From: a virus
DNA: 64,000 nucleotides
Reading direction: 5' to 3' (one strand)
IMG/VR virus record: IMGVR_UViG_3300006920_000040
Coordinates: 1 to 64,000 of that record
The position numbers were made by a program, and so were the translations under genes. Position 1 is the stretch's first letter. Every line of letters begins with the position of its first letter. Below are positions 26,419 to 35,036 of this stretch, piece by piece. The notes under the pieces were generated by a model. It was not told the DNA's origin and did no database searches. It saw only the letters and a program-made list of their open reading frames with translations.

Positions 26419-27340
26419 TAAACTACTAGACCTACTTTGGCAGGAAAAATTCCGCCCCAAATCCCTCGATGAACTCGTTGTTGATGATAGCATCAAAAGA
26501 CAAATTAAAGAGTTCACCACTGCTGGGGAGATCCCCCACATCCTTTTAATTGGAACCGCAGGAATTGGAAAAACTAGCCTTGCCAAAATCCTTGTTGAGG
26601 ACATTCTGGATTGTGAGTATCTGGCATTGAATGGCTCAGATGAAGGCGGCATTGACACCGTTCGGACAAAAGTCAAAGGATTTGCCTCATCAGCCACATT
26701 TGATCGAAAGAAGAAAGTTATTATTTTTGGGGAAGCGGACGGGCTTACCAAAGCTGCACAAAACTCTTTGAAGGAAATCATTGAAGATTATTCCGAGACC
26801 ACTCGATTCATCTTCACCGCAAACGATGAGTCGAAACTATCAGCACCAATCATTAGCAGGTGTCAGAAGATCAATTTGTTCTGCAAATATGAACCGTTCA
26901 AAGATCACTGCGTTTCCATCTTAGAGAAGGAAGGTGTGGATTACGATCTAGAGTCTGTCGAGAAGTGCATTAAACCATGCTTCCCCGACTTCAGGAAGGC
27001 TCTTGTGGACATGAGGGCAAGCATTTCCGAGGGGGTGTTTACATTCAACCCAAAACAAGTTAATAAGAAATTCCCCCAACTGGTATGGATGATGCTTGAG
27101 CGTGAGAAATCACCCGAGACTATCAGAGAGGTTTGCATTCAACAAAGCGCAGAATATGGTGCTCATGTCGAATTAATGGTTGACTTAACGCATGTAGCTG
27201 TTAAAAAATACCCCGCCGCAATCAGTCGTGTAATACTACTTCTGATGAACAAATATATGGTGCAAGATAGCCAAGTTTATGATAAAGAGATAAACTTCGC
27301 CTGTCTTTTGATTGACCTCTCAAAATTAGAATTAAAATAA
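26411..27340 (+). CDS. Sliding-clamp loader ATPase subunit, gp44-like
   Basis: 309 residues of an RFC-type AAA+ ATPase. WQEKFRPKSLDELV opens the protein. Walker A is LIGTAGIGKTSLAK near 47-60, the Walker B strand is KVIIFGEADG near 105 and the SRC motif is APIISRCQKI near 147. In T4, gp44 with gp62 loads the gp45 clamp. I see no clear gp62 partner; the next gene is another AAA+ protein. Walker B reads FGEAD rather than the more usual DExD. Confidence 0.93.
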   Translation: MSDKLLDLLWQEKFRPKSLDELVVDDSIKRQIKEFTTAGEIPHILLIGTAGIGKTSLAKILVEDILDCEYLALNGSDEGGIDTVRTKVKGFASSATFDRKKKVIIFGEADGLTKAAQNSLKEIIEDYSETTRFIFTANDESKLSAPIISRCQKINLFCKYEPFKDHCVSILEKEGVDYDLESVEKCIKPCFPDFRKALVDMRASISEGVFTFNPKQVNKKFPQLVWMMLEREKSPETIREVCIQQSAEYGAHVELMVDLTHVAVKKYPAAISRVILLLMNKYMVQDSQVYDKEINFACLLIDLSKLELK

Positions 27341-27343
27341 CAC

Positions 27344-28570
27344 ATGTTACCAGAAACAAAAAAAATCAAAGAAACCCCGTTTTGGCAAAAACACATCCTA
27401 ACACGAAATCCCGAAAAGCTGAAATATGAACTGCTTGGTAAGTTTGATAGGTTGGTTATTAACCATAGCGAAATACCGGAACTCGGGGTGGATGGGTGGG
27501 GTGACGTGATACACATCACCAGCATTTCCGATAAACTTAAGATCAGGTCGGGGTGTAAACTCCCAGATAATTTTTCACGATATTTGAAGGGGTTCGACTA
27601 TTTGAAAAATGAGTGGTTAATGGAAAACTTCTACTATGTTGATTCTACTCAGGATCAGGATATTTTTGTGATCAAAGGATCGGAGGATATTATATTGAAT
27701 TTTACATTTAATTTCAACCCTGTTGACGACACTGAAGACGGGGTTGCTAGTAGGAAAAAAAACAAATTAACATATGAAGAGGGGTATGCTCATGTTGAGA
27801 TCATATCCGGTCCGTTGAGCACCGATATGAAAATGGTATCCGACGAACTAGAACCATACATCTTTGTTGATGATGTTGAGGATGTGAAATCAGCACATAT
27901 GGTTGTTCAGAGATCCACGGGATTTGCTCTTTTAGATAATCCAGTGAAACCGTTCGATATTAATTTCGACGATCATTACAACGACGACATTAATGACTTC
28001 AATGAACACATGAGGGCGTGGGATGAACACACCACACCTAATAAACGACTGTGCATTTTTTACGGACCTGCGGGGACCGGAAAGACGAACTGGATCAAGA
28101 ACTACATCCAACAGACTAACCGGAAGTCGATTTACATCCCACCATCAATGAGCCACATGATTACCGACGCCTCATTTATTGATTTCATGCTATCCCATAA
28201 AGGGTCTCTCATTATCATGGAAGACGCGGAAAATGTATTAGCAAGGAGGGAGGATATTACCAATAACCAGACCAGTAACATTCTAAATTTGACTGATGGT
28301 ATGATGGCTGATTTTCTGGATCTTCGAATCATTGCAACACACAACAAGGATAAATCTTGGATCGATACTGCTCTCAGAAGACCGGGACGATGCTACTGTG
28401 AGCACGAATTCAGGAAGCTCACCCCAGATAAATCAAAGAGCTTATGTGAGAAACTCGGATCACCATATGAGGGGGGTGAACTTTCGGTTTCGGAAGTGTT
28501 TAACTCCGAGGAGTATGGTCAGGATGACAGCCCAACCACAGATGGGGGTTTCATGGGATTTAACACTTAA
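27344..28570 (+). CDS. AAA+ ATPase
   Basis: 408 residues, four bases behind the clamp-loader gene. The N-terminal 200 residues match no family I know. The AAA+ core has LCIFYGPAGTGKTNW near 235-249 (Walker A), GSLIIMEDAENV near 287 (Walker B), and RRPGRCYCEHEF near 345 (arginine finger and sensor 2 region). The GxxGTGKT and GRxx layout is closer to Bcs1/FtsH-like single-domain ATPases than to clamp loaders. It could remodel a replication or virion complex. Position suggests replication. Confidence 0.85.
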   Translation: MLPETKKIKETPFWQKHILTRNPEKLKYELLGKFDRLVINHSEIPELGVDGWGDVIHITSISDKLKIRSGCKLPDNFSRYLKGFDYLKNEWLMENFYYVDSTQDQDIFVIKGSEDIILNFTFNFNPVDDTEDGVASRKKNKLTYEEGYAHVEIISGPLSTDMKMVSDELEPYIFVDDVEDVKSAHMVVQRSTGFALLDNPVKPFDINFDDHYNDDINDFNEHMRAWDEHTTPNKRLCIFYGPAGTGKTNWIKNYIQQTNRKSIYIPPSMSHMITDASFIDFMLSHKGSLIIMEDAENVLARREDITNNQTSNILNLTDGMMADFLDLRIIATHNKDKSWIDTALRRPGRCYCEHEFRKLTPDKSKSLCEKLGSPYEGGELSVSEVFNSEEYGQDDSPTTDGGFMGFNT

Positions 28571-28574
28571 TATT

Positions 28575-29123
28575 ATGGATACTGGAGATTGGAGAACAAC
28601 CGATATGGTAGAAACCCGCTTTTTTCAAGCGGGTGGTCCGGAAGATTGGACGGAAGATTGGGACCATGAGAATGGGAAATATTTTTGCAAATGCTCACAA
28701 TGCGAAATTGGATTCGTGGGACATAAGAGGCGAACTATCTGTAAGACTTGTGATACCAAATTTCAGGACCTTATCGACTCTATGACTGATGAAGAACGGG
28801 TGGCTTTTGACGAAAAACGAAACAAGGAGATCGCGGAAGCCTTTGCGAAATATTCGTTGGATAATTTCAAAACCAAAGTGAAAGGTATTGAGGAGGCTTA
28901 TACCGAAAAACGGAGAACAGCTATACGAAAAGTGACGGAAAAGATGAGTAAAGAGCATTGGTCCGTCACCCGACCAATGCTAGTTAAAGAGTGCCTCGAA
29001 CTGGGTGGTCACAAATATATCATAAATCCCAACTATAACCGTAACATGGCGGGTGATTATTCTTATACGTGCGAATATTGTAAAAAAACCGCCAATAAGA
29101 ATTCGGAGGGTGAGTTCTATTAA
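28575..29123 (+). CDS. Zinc-ribbon-like protein, 182 aa
   Basis: 182 residues from ATG 28575; the longer frame runs far into the AAA+ gene and is rejected. An N-terminal four-Cys site (CKCSQC then CKTC, about 34-56) and a C-terminal C-x2-C (CEYC, near 169) suggest two zinc sites. Between them lies a highly charged helical segment. A nucleic-acid-binding accessory of the replication operon is plausible. Confidence 0.68.
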   Translation: MDTGDWRTTDMVETRFFQAGGPEDWTEDWDHENGKYFCKCSQCEIGFVGHKRRTICKTCDTKFQDLIDSMTDEERVAFDEKRNKEIAEAFAKYSLDNFKTKVKGIEEAYTEKRRTAIRKVTEKMSKEHWSVTRPMLVKECLELGGHKYIINPNYNRNMAGDYSYTCEYCKKTANKNSEGEFY

Positions 29124-29128
29124 ACGTT

Positions 29129-29815
29129 ATGGGTAATATTATAATACAGAAAGGTTATAACGGTAGGGAGGTGGCGGCATCATTAAATTTCGCTTATGTG
29201 AATGAAGATTATGATGTTTTCTTTTCGGATGGTGATTTACGTGACTTCAAACGTAGACCTGCGGTCATCATCGGAACTGTGGAATTCTTGGAATCCATAA
29301 TCTGGAAACACCGACCAAATTACTACCCAGAATGGAGTAAGGATTTCTGGTTTAGGGCAATAACCGAATTCCTATCTTTTGATGACGTAAAAGTCGGGAA
29401 TTGGTTTATTAAACCCAGTGATTCGTATAAACGTTTTGATGGACGGGTAATTTATGAGTGGTCTGACACAGACCCATACCCAATGTATATTCCTGAGGAT
29501 TTTCCGGTCAATGCATCCGAGGTAGTAGAATTCGTTGATGAGTGGCGGTATTATGTTGCCAATGGTAAGGTTTTAACCTCTTGGTGGTATCAAGGTTCTG
29601 ATGAGACGTGTGAAAACGACCCCCATGGACCCCGTATCGACCACATGCCTATCCCTGAAGACTATTGTGGGGCAATTGACATGGGTATCCTGTCCACAGG
29701 GGAACTCGCTCTAGTCGAAATACAGCACCCATACGCCATTGGCTGGTATGGTGAAAATTCGGGCTTTGGAAAATATATAGAATTCCTTGAAAAAGGATTG
29801 AATCAACTATATTAA
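29129..29815 (+). CDS. ATP-grasp domain protein (R2K/DUF4343-like), second copy
   Basis: 228 residues. The ATP-grasp signals are NWFIKPSDSYKRFDG near 91-105 (Lys strand and loop), VDEWRYYVANGKVL near 135 and the C-terminal DMGILSTGELALVEIQHP near 190 with a Glu/His magnesium site. It is the same clade as the protein at 24.2 kb, though the two share little sequence outside the motifs. The last four bases overlap a convergent gene. Substrates unknown. Confidence 0.8.
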   Translation: MGNIIIQKGYNGREVAASLNFAYVNEDYDVFFSDGDLRDFKRRPAVIIGTVEFLESIIWKHRPNYYPEWSKDFWFRAITEFLSFDDVKVGNWFIKPSDSYKRFDGRVIYEWSDTDPYPMYIPEDFPVNASEVVEFVDEWRYYVANGKVLTSWWYQGSDETCENDPHGPRIDHMPIPEDYCGAIDMGILSTGELALVEIQHPYAIGWYGENSGFGKYIEFLEKGLNQLY

Positions 29816-30264
29816 AGCGTCTGGAAATCGGAAGTAGTTTCTTCCTTTTTCTGGGCTTTAGTCCCGCTGATGAGATCAAGAACTTCGGGCTTTCCGTCTT
29901 TATCTTCTTTGGACTTGTGCCTCCACGAATCGGGAATTTCTGGCGGGACATTATATCCGACAACCTCAAGAGCATCAACAGGCACGGTGAACTTCTGGGG
30001 GAAAATACCACTAGCAAGTTCCTGACCGATAACTGCCGCGAACAAATTAGGCTTATTTCCGCCGTCTTCCGGAGTGACCTTAACCACCTCAAGAACCTTA
30101 ATATTTAGATCCTCGCCTTTAATTCGCTTAAGCTCATCATTCATCGAATCGGGGGCACCCTCGATGTCAGTTCTTTTTAGTTTAACATAATCTAGAACCT
30201 GAACCCCACCTTGGGTAAAGCGACCTACTGAATGTTGATAGAGTTTCTCGAATTTGGGAGTCAT
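29812..30264 (-). CDS. Hypothetical protein, 150 aa
   Basis: 150 residues from ATG 30264; the longer frame would include an implausible Cys-Ile-rich leader and the promoter. Early residues FTQGGVQVLDYVKLKR and a proline-containing beta segment (FPQKFTVPVDALEVVGYNVP) suggest a compact beta domain followed by a charged, probably disordered tail. An AATAATTAA element ends four bases before the start, the class seen mainly at virion genes. Not recognised. Confidence 0.65.
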   Translation of the reverse strand: MTPKFEKLYQHSVGRFTQGGVQVLDYVKLKRTDIEGAPDSMNDELKRIKGEDLNIKVLEVVKVTPEDGGNKPNLFAAVIGQELASGIFPQKFTVPVDALEVVGYNVPPEIPDSWRHKSKEDKDGKPEVLDLISGTKAQKKEETTSDFQTL

Positions 30265-30268
30265 GATT

Positions 30269-30277
30269 TTAATTATT
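30269..30277 (-). promoter_or_regulatory. AATAATTAA element (candidate late promoter)
   Basis: Exact minus-strand match four bases before the 150-residue gene's ATG. Confidence 0.5.
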
Positions 30278-30308
30278 ATTAATTGTTGACAAATACAACC
30301 CATACCTC

Positions 30309-30321
30309 ATTGTATTACAAT
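30309..30321. promoter_or_regulatory. Palindromic operator candidate
   Basis: ATTGTA-T-TACAAT, a perfect 6-bp palindrome around one base, lies in the longest divergent intergenic gap. A TTGACA at 30286-30291 sits just upstream. A repressor site is possible. Confidence 0.35.
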
Positions 30322-30377
30322 ACATGCGTCCGTATGTGTTCACGTAATATTGGTAGTCACCTCTCGCCTAAATAAAC

Positions 30378-30405
30378 TTGAAAACACCCAAACCAACCAT
30401 ATAAT
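30378..30405 (+). promoter_or_regulatory. Sigma70-type promoter of the metallophosphoesterase operon
   Basis: TTGAAA at 30378-30383, 16-base spacer, TATAAT at 30400-30405, ATG ten bases later at 30416. Confidence 0.65.
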
Positions 30406-30415
30406 AAATTTAACA

Positions 30416-31777
30416 ATGACAAATAACCAACCCTTAGTGGTCACCACAGCAGGAACTAAAGTTCATCGTATCCTAACCATCCTCCTAGAGGATGACTTCC
30501 CCAAATTCCCCACTTACGCCGAGGCTACGGAACACCTAAACGAACAGTATGCCGAAGATATTTCCAAAAGCCAGTTTAGAAAAACGGTAAACAAATACAA
30601 CAATGGAAAATATTCGGTGGACGGCAACACATGGTTGGATACAGGTTCCATTAACCTACTATCCGATAATTCGGAAACTGGTGACGACCATGAAACATCG
30701 GTTTCCGAATTATCCGAAGCAGTGTATAGTGACGACAGTGTTGGTGATGAGATCATTAATCGCTATCAAGAATACTGTAAGAAGCTGGGTATTACGCCCG
30801 AAGCAGCTGGAGGCTCTTACGTTAAATTTGGAGATGTCACTGTCCGTATTCCCACCACGAAAGGTGCGGTTGGAGGGGATCTGGAGGAGATGACAAAGAA
30901 CTTGGAGATCGCGAAAGAGAAACTCAAGAAGGACATTAAAGGTGATAAACTCTCATGGAAATCCTCCAAGTCGGCTGTTGGGGGTCGGGTTGGTGTTCTA
31001 AATATCGCGGACATTCATCTCGGTGCCTTTATCCAAGGACTCCAGCAGACGCCCAATTACTCATTGGATGTTATTAAAGAATTCTTCATGGAAATTGCCG
31101 ACAAAATTAACAGTTTTGGGTATGGCCAAGTTCATGTAAATTTCTTGGGGGACTTGGTTGAGACTGGGTTTGATCTCATGCACTCTGGACAATGGAAAGA
31201 AATCGAGAATGGTATTCATGGCGTGAAAGCGGTCAAGATCTGTGTGGACATTATGCATCAGTATCTGTTGAGCGACATTACCAACCTTGTCGGAGTGAAC
31301 ATTATTAGTGGTAATCATGACCGTAGCTCTGCCGATAAGAGCGCAGGAACGGAAGGTTACATCACTGAACTCATCGCTTGGGGGTTGGAACTCATCGGAT
31401 ATGATCTGGAATATAACCCGCTGATTATCTCCAAAGAGATTGATGGAATCCAATACATCCTTTCCCACGGTGACCAACGCATCTCAAAGTTGTCCACGGA
31501 ACAGTTGGCTTTACAGTGGGGTTCTCATGAACTCTACAATTTAAATCTACAGGGTCACCTCCACTCACTTTCTAAGTTTGCATCACAACGCCCTAAGAAC
31601 ATTGAGACTCTTAAGATTGACGACAACCTCAACAATCGACTTCGTAAGATGATTCTCCCTTCATTATTTGGCGGTAACGCTTATTCGGAAAACGGCGGGT
31701 GGACATCCCAACAAGGTTACGTTATTATTGAAAATAACGGAAAGGGGACTCCAAATGTCTTTGACTTCACATTATAA
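30416..31777 (+). CDS. Metallophosphoesterase, SbcD/Mre11-like exonuclease candidate
   Basis: 453 residues from ATG 30416. The phosphoesterase motifs are NIADIHLG near 196, FLGDLVETG near 244, SGNHDRSS near 298, SHGDQR near 350 and QGHLHS near 378, the full dimetal set. The N-terminal 100 residues include a possible winged-helix-like segment (LLEDDFPKFPTYAEA). The nearest functional idea is a recombination or DNA-end-processing nuclease, but no SbcC/gp46 partner lies next to it. It has its own promoter (TTGAAA, 16 nt, TATAAT) ten bases from the ATG. Confidence 0.85.
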   Translation: MTNNQPLVVTTAGTKVHRILTILLEDDFPKFPTYAEATEHLNEQYAEDISKSQFRKTVNKYNNGKYSVDGNTWLDTGSINLLSDNSETGDDHETSVSELSEAVYSDDSVGDEIINRYQEYCKKLGITPEAAGGSYVKFGDVTVRIPTTKGAVGGDLEEMTKNLEIAKEKLKKDIKGDKLSWKSSKSAVGGRVGVLNIADIHLGAFIQGLQQTPNYSLDVIKEFFMEIADKINSFGYGQVHVNFLGDLVETGFDLMHSGQWKEIENGIHGVKAVKICVDIMHQYLLSDITNLVGVNIISGNHDRSSADKSAGTEGYITELIAWGLELIGYDLEYNPLIISKEIDGIQYILSHGDQRISKLSTEQLALQWGSHELYNLNLQGHLHSLSKFASQRPKNIETLKIDDNLNNRLRKMILPSLFGGNAYSENGGWTSQQGYVIIENNGKGTPNVFDFTL

Positions 31778-31779
31778 AA

Positions 31780-32022
31780 ATGACAGATAGACAAAACAAA
31801 GGCGACTGGCTGACCAATAACCCAAAAACGATCCACTCATGGTGGCCTCGAAGGGCGGTTAAAATGAAACAAGGTCCACCTAAAGCCACCGAGTCCAAAT
31901 CCCAAGAAGATCTTATTAAAATGGGATTGGTTGGGATTTATCTTGACGAAGACCTAGAAAACCCGTTTAATGAATACCCACTTTGTGGAAACCAAAAAGA
32001 TTACAAACAAAAATTAAAATGA
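31780..32022 (+). CDS. Hypothetical protein, 80 aa
   Basis: 80 residues, basic and Trp-rich in its first half (DWLTNNPKTIHSWWPRRAVK), acidic in the second. It starts two bases after the phosphoesterase stop and ends in an ATGA overlap with the next gene. The basic-aromatic N-terminus suggests nucleic-acid contact. No family known. Confidence 0.6.
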   Translation: MTDRQNKGDWLTNNPKTIHSWWPRRAVKMKQGPPKATESKSQEDLIKMGLVGIYLDEDLENPFNEYPLCGNQKDYKQKLK

Positions 32023-32804
32023 CAGACAGCAAAATTAAACAAATTAAACAAATAGTTACCGAAGTCACCGAAAGATTTATCGGCACAACCGCAACACAAT
32101 ATACGATTGCCCATATGCAATCAGTATTACATTGGGAACTAGGGCCTTTGATCGAGGATTTAGCTCGTGTTACAGTTACAATAACGGTTGGTAGTGGCGA
32201 AGCAAACGCAATATTCATTGATTCCTCTGGAGATATTATTGATATCACAGAAAAATCTGTTGAGGATATCTGCTGGGACAACATGAACTATTCGGGTCTA
32301 TTCAAGGAGAGTGACTCAGCGTTTATTGATATGGTGCAAGATATAGTCAAAGCAAAATACACCAATGAAACCGAACTGGAGTGTGTGATGTGTGACGAAG
32401 TAAGGGCGGGTTTGGACCAACACCTGATGGGTGCGCTAAAAACCACACCAACATTCGAAGACCTCACCAATGATGTAATTGATTGGGCTGAAAATAAAAA
32501 CCTTTTCACCGAGTCTGATCCAGCCAAACAACTTGAGAAAACTCAAGAGGAACTCACAGAGACTAGAGATGCCCATATTGCTCTTAGGACGCTACGTGAG
32601 GCTGGTTTACCAGAAGATCATGAACTCATAGTGAAATACAAGAAGGAGCTTGTGGACGGGCTTGGTGACACCCTAGTAACATTGATCATTTTCGCTGAAC
32701 AGGCTGATCTGGAGTGTGTAACTGCACTCAAAACTGCATATGATGTTATTAAGAATAGAACTGGTAAAACCATTGACGGTAAATTCGTGAAGGATGAGTC
32801 ATAA
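32019..32804 (+). CDS. Hypothetical helical protein, 261 aa
   Basis: 261 residues from ATG 32019, chosen because it overlaps the upstream stop as ATGA. Mostly helical, with a coiled-coil-prone stretch near 165-185 (QLEKTQEELTETRDAH). It has no catalytic motif. Its end overlaps the next small gene by 11 bases. It belongs to the same transcript as the phosphoesterase. Confidence 0.65.
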   Translation: MTDSKIKQIKQIVTEVTERFIGTTATQYTIAHMQSVLHWELGPLIEDLARVTVTITVGSGEANAIFIDSSGDIIDITEKSVEDICWDNMNYSGLFKESDSAFIDMVQDIVKAKYTNETELECVMCDEVRAGLDQHLMGALKTTPTFEDLTNDVIDWAENKNLFTESDPAKQLEKTQEELTETRDAHIALRTLREAGLPEDHELIVKYKKELVDGLGDTLVTLIIFAEQADLECVTALKTAYDVIKNRTGKTIDGKFVKDES

Positions 32805-33009
32805 TACACATGACTGTTATGTTTCTGGTAAAATCGACACACCAGAGTCCGCCAACAGAATAGCGGCGGGGTTAAAAAAATACATTAGATCGGAATGGCC
32901 CACAGCAACAGACATTAGTGTAAAATACTCCAATAAGACCACCACATTCTCATGTAGGTATGTGGTGGATAGGGTGGAGTATGTTTCAACACACCGAATT
33001 CGTAATTAA
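32794..33009 (+). CDS. Hypothetical protein, 71 aa
   Basis: 71 residues, basic, with alternating strands in the C-terminal half (ISVKYSNKTTTFSCRYVV). The ATG overlaps the end of the upstream gene, indicating coupling. It is followed after five bases by the gp25-like gene on the same strand, which uses a GTG start. Unrecognised. Confidence 0.55.
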   Translation: MSHNTHDCYVSGKIDTPESANRIAAGLKKYIRSEWPTATDISVKYSNKTTTFSCRYVVDRVEYVSTHRIRN

Positions 33010-33014
33010 ACTAT

Positions 33015-33452
33015 GTGAGCATCATCCTTAAAGACACCAGCCTGAAGAACAGCACATCAGGCAATTTTACTTATAGGGATGTTAATCTGAACTTAAATGG
33101 TCGTCAACCGGTTACTAGCGTAGTCGTTGACGACCTTTTTGCGATTACAGAGTCCATGAGGAACATCCTCACCATAAAAAAAGGGAGTCGCTTCCTTAAC
33201 CGTTCTTTCGGGAATGAGCTGAGTGAATATATGTTCGAACCGATCACTGAGGAGCTTGGTAAATCATTAGGTGACGATTTGGCCGAAACTTTAAAACAGG
33301 AGACCCGAATCGTTGTCCAAGAGGTTAACGTAACGGTTGACAAAGCGGAGGGTATCTACGAATTGGACATTATCTTCACCGTCCCCACTTTGAGTCAAAG
33401 CGATATTTCTATGCAAGTTGATTTTGCAATGAACCAAGGTTTGACCTTCTAG
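33015..33452 (+). CDS. Baseplate wedge protein, gp25-like
   Basis: 145 residues. The core ITESMRNILTIKKGSRF, then FGNELSEYMFEP near 75, is the GPW_gp25 (PF04965) signature: a helix, the conserved EPR-type loop region and a closing sheet. Gp25-type proteins join gp6 and gp53 in the wedge and nucleate sheath assembly in T4-like phages and related contractile systems. GTG is the only reasonable start. It lies opposite a tube protein and 2 kb before gp6, as expected for a baseplate block. Confidence 0.92.
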   Translation: MSIILKDTSLKNSTSGNFTYRDVNLNLNGRQPVTSVVVDDLFAITESMRNILTIKKGSRFLNRSFGNELSEYMFEPITEELGKSLGDDLAETLKQETRIVVQEVNVTVDKAEGIYELDIIFTVPTLSQSDISMQVDFAMNQGLTF

Positions 33453-34577
33453 TTAGAAAGCCCTCTTAACCAACCCACCAATAACCGAGGAAGCCTCCTT
33501 GATCGTCTTACATAATAGGTCGGGGTCGTTGTTTATTGCTCTGAGTTTATTACCGGTGTGGATGTATTCGTGTTGTAAGTTACGATAGCTTGGGAGCAAC
33601 TCCTTAACCATGATTCTACACTGATATGCTTCCGGCACAGGCTCTCCATCGATGTAAAGAAAATTACCCACACCCGTATATTCAAAGTCCAATTTAACAA
33701 GGGGTGCATATCGCAAACCCCCTATTTCGGCTTCTGCAATGATGGGAGAGTCTTCAATGTATCGATTTCTGCTCCGTGCTGACACCTGATATGCCATAAA
33801 ACGAACAAACTCTTGGTTGAATTTCGTGGTTTCGACATCAATGGTGTTCAATAGGTCTATGTTGAGTTCATAACCAATAGGACTAGAACCCCGATAAAAC
33901 CTATCAGCAGAATCCGAAGCATTGACCGAGGGGTATATCGTCCGTCCGATAGTCCCCATCAATTTACCCGAACCGGCTATAGTTGACCCAATAACATTAC
34001 CTACACCACCTCTTGAGCGAGAATTATTAGCGAAATAACTTGTAATATTATTGGATAATGCGCTGAAAAGATTACCACCTTCCCCCTCACCATTACCGAA
34101 AGATGTAGTGTAGGTTTGGGGTAGCAATGAGAGCATTGGTAGCTTGACCGTCCATTTCAAATCATCCGCAATCATCATGTTCGCATATGGGTTGGTGATA
34201 TCAAGACCATCCCTCACCTCCTTAAAATTGACACCATCGGATAGGTTTTGATCTGCAATTTGGAGACCTTGTGATATGTTGGTGAACAGGTTGGTTAATA
34301 CGCTCGAATATTTCGGTTGATGAAATTTCAAGGTATAACTCACTAAGTCCTCTTTGGAGAGGGTAGGGCTTTGACTCCAAGACGTGGATTTCGTTAAGTC
34401 AATAACTCCGGCTGGTCGAGAAAGAGCCTTATAAGCCTGTGCGGGGTTCTTGGAGTCAATACGATACCGTATCTTATCACCAAAGGTCCCATCCGATCTT
34501 TGTTTTAACTTTTGATTAAAAGAGAAATCAGAAGCTGTAATCTGATCATCAAATTTATTTTTAACATTCGTTGCCAC
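33453..34577 (-). CDS. Baseplate tail-tube protein, gp48/gp54-like
   Basis: 374 residues from a GTG start, near the T4 gp48 length. The closing segment VKLDFEYTGVGNFLYIDGEP, then PEAYQCRIMVKELLPSYRN, is the tube-type sheet that ends with a residue run facing the tube lumen. Gp48 and gp54 cap the baseplate hub and start tube polymerisation. An AGTAATTAA element is four bases from the start. It converges on the gp25-like gene with no spacer. The choice between gp48 and gp54 is open. Confidence 0.6.
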   Translation of the reverse strand: MATNVKNKFDDQITASDFSFNQKLKQRSDGTFGDKIRYRIDSKNPAQAYKALSRPAGVIDLTKSTSWSQSPTLSKEDLVSYTLKFHQPKYSSVLTNLFTNISQGLQIADQNLSDGVNFKEVRDGLDITNPYANMMIADDLKWTVKLPMLSLLPQTYTTSFGNGEGEGGNLFSALSNNITSYFANNSRSRGGVGNVIGSTIAGSGKLMGTIGRTIYPSVNASDSADRFYRGSSPIGYELNIDLLNTIDVETTKFNQEFVRFMAYQVSARSRNRYIEDSPIIAEAEIGGLRYAPLVKLDFEYTGVGNFLYIDGEPVPEAYQCRIMVKELLPSYRNLQHEYIHTGNKLRAINNDPDLLCKTIKEASSVIGGLVKRAF

Positions 34578-34581
34578 AATT

Positions 34582-34590
34582 TTAATTACT
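34582..34590 (-). promoter_or_regulatory. AGTAATTAA element (candidate late promoter)
   Basis: Eight of nine bases match AATAATTAA; four bases before the GTG of the gp48/gp54-like gene. Confidence 0.45.
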
Positions 34591-34600
34591 GAAAAAAATA

Positions 34601-34629
34601 TTGACGAATTGGAGTTTGCATGGTAATCT
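34601..34629 (+). promoter_or_regulatory. Sigma70-type promoter, leaderless geometry
   Basis: TTGACG at 34601-34606, 17-base spacer, TAATCT at 34624-34629, ATG 34638 eight bases later. It excludes the in-frame ATG at 34620, which lies in the spacer. Confidence 0.6.
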
Positions 34630-34637
34630 CCAAACAG

Positions 34638-34853
34638 ATGAGAGCACTACAAAAAATTGACAAATATCTCGAACGGAGAGGTAAACCCACCACCATCAAG
34701 CAAATTCAAAGTCGCCTGAAGACCCAAGGGACTACCTGTGATGATATTTTTCACTTGCTACAGACCAGCAGCAGGGTGAGAGTCACTTATTCCGAGCGGG
34801 GGGTGTCTTGCTATGAGACCAGTGTCATTAAAAAAATCAAGATGAGAGGATGA
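34638..34853 (+). CDS. Small winged-helix-like protein, 71 aa
   Basis: 71 residues from ATG 34638, eight bases after a TAATCT -10 element; an in-frame ATG at 34620 lies inside the promoter spacer and is rejected. The sequence ALQKIDKYLERRGKPTTIKQ, then IQSRLKTQGTTCDDIFHLL, and a Val-rich turn look like a winged helix. A transcriptional regulator or DNA-binding accessory is inferred. It overlaps the next gene by four bases. Confidence 0.6.
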   Translation: MRALQKIDKYLERRGKPTTIKQIQSRLKTQGTTCDDIFHLLQTSSRVRVTYSERGVSCYETSVIKKIKMRG

Positions 34854-35032
34854 AGGGCGGCACTACATTATCTCAAGATGAAATTAAAGCCATTATTGGT
34901 GACATTGACCTCGAAATATTAACAACATTGGATATGATCAAAAAAGACCCCTCAATTAGACGGGAACTTATGTCGCGTATTGACGATATTTTAGATAATC
35001 GGTGGGATGCCATGTATCTACTCAAAAAATAA
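34850..35032 (+). CDS. Hypothetical helical protein, 60 aa
   Basis: 60 residues, ATGA-coupled to the winged-helix-like gene. Charged helices throughout (DEIKAIIGDIDLEILTTLDM). No Cys or membrane segment. Possibly a partner of its upstream neighbour, from coupling alone. Confidence 0.6.
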   Translation: MKGGTTLSQDEIKAIIGDIDLEILTTLDMIKKDPSIRRELMSRIDDILDNRWDAMYLLKK

Positions 35033-35036
35033 ATCT

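Noticed and set aside
27344-28570. Second AAA+ gene as the clamp-loader small subunit (gp62)
   Set aside because: T4 gp62 is short and lacks Walker motifs; this protein has intact Walker A and B and a large N-terminal domain.
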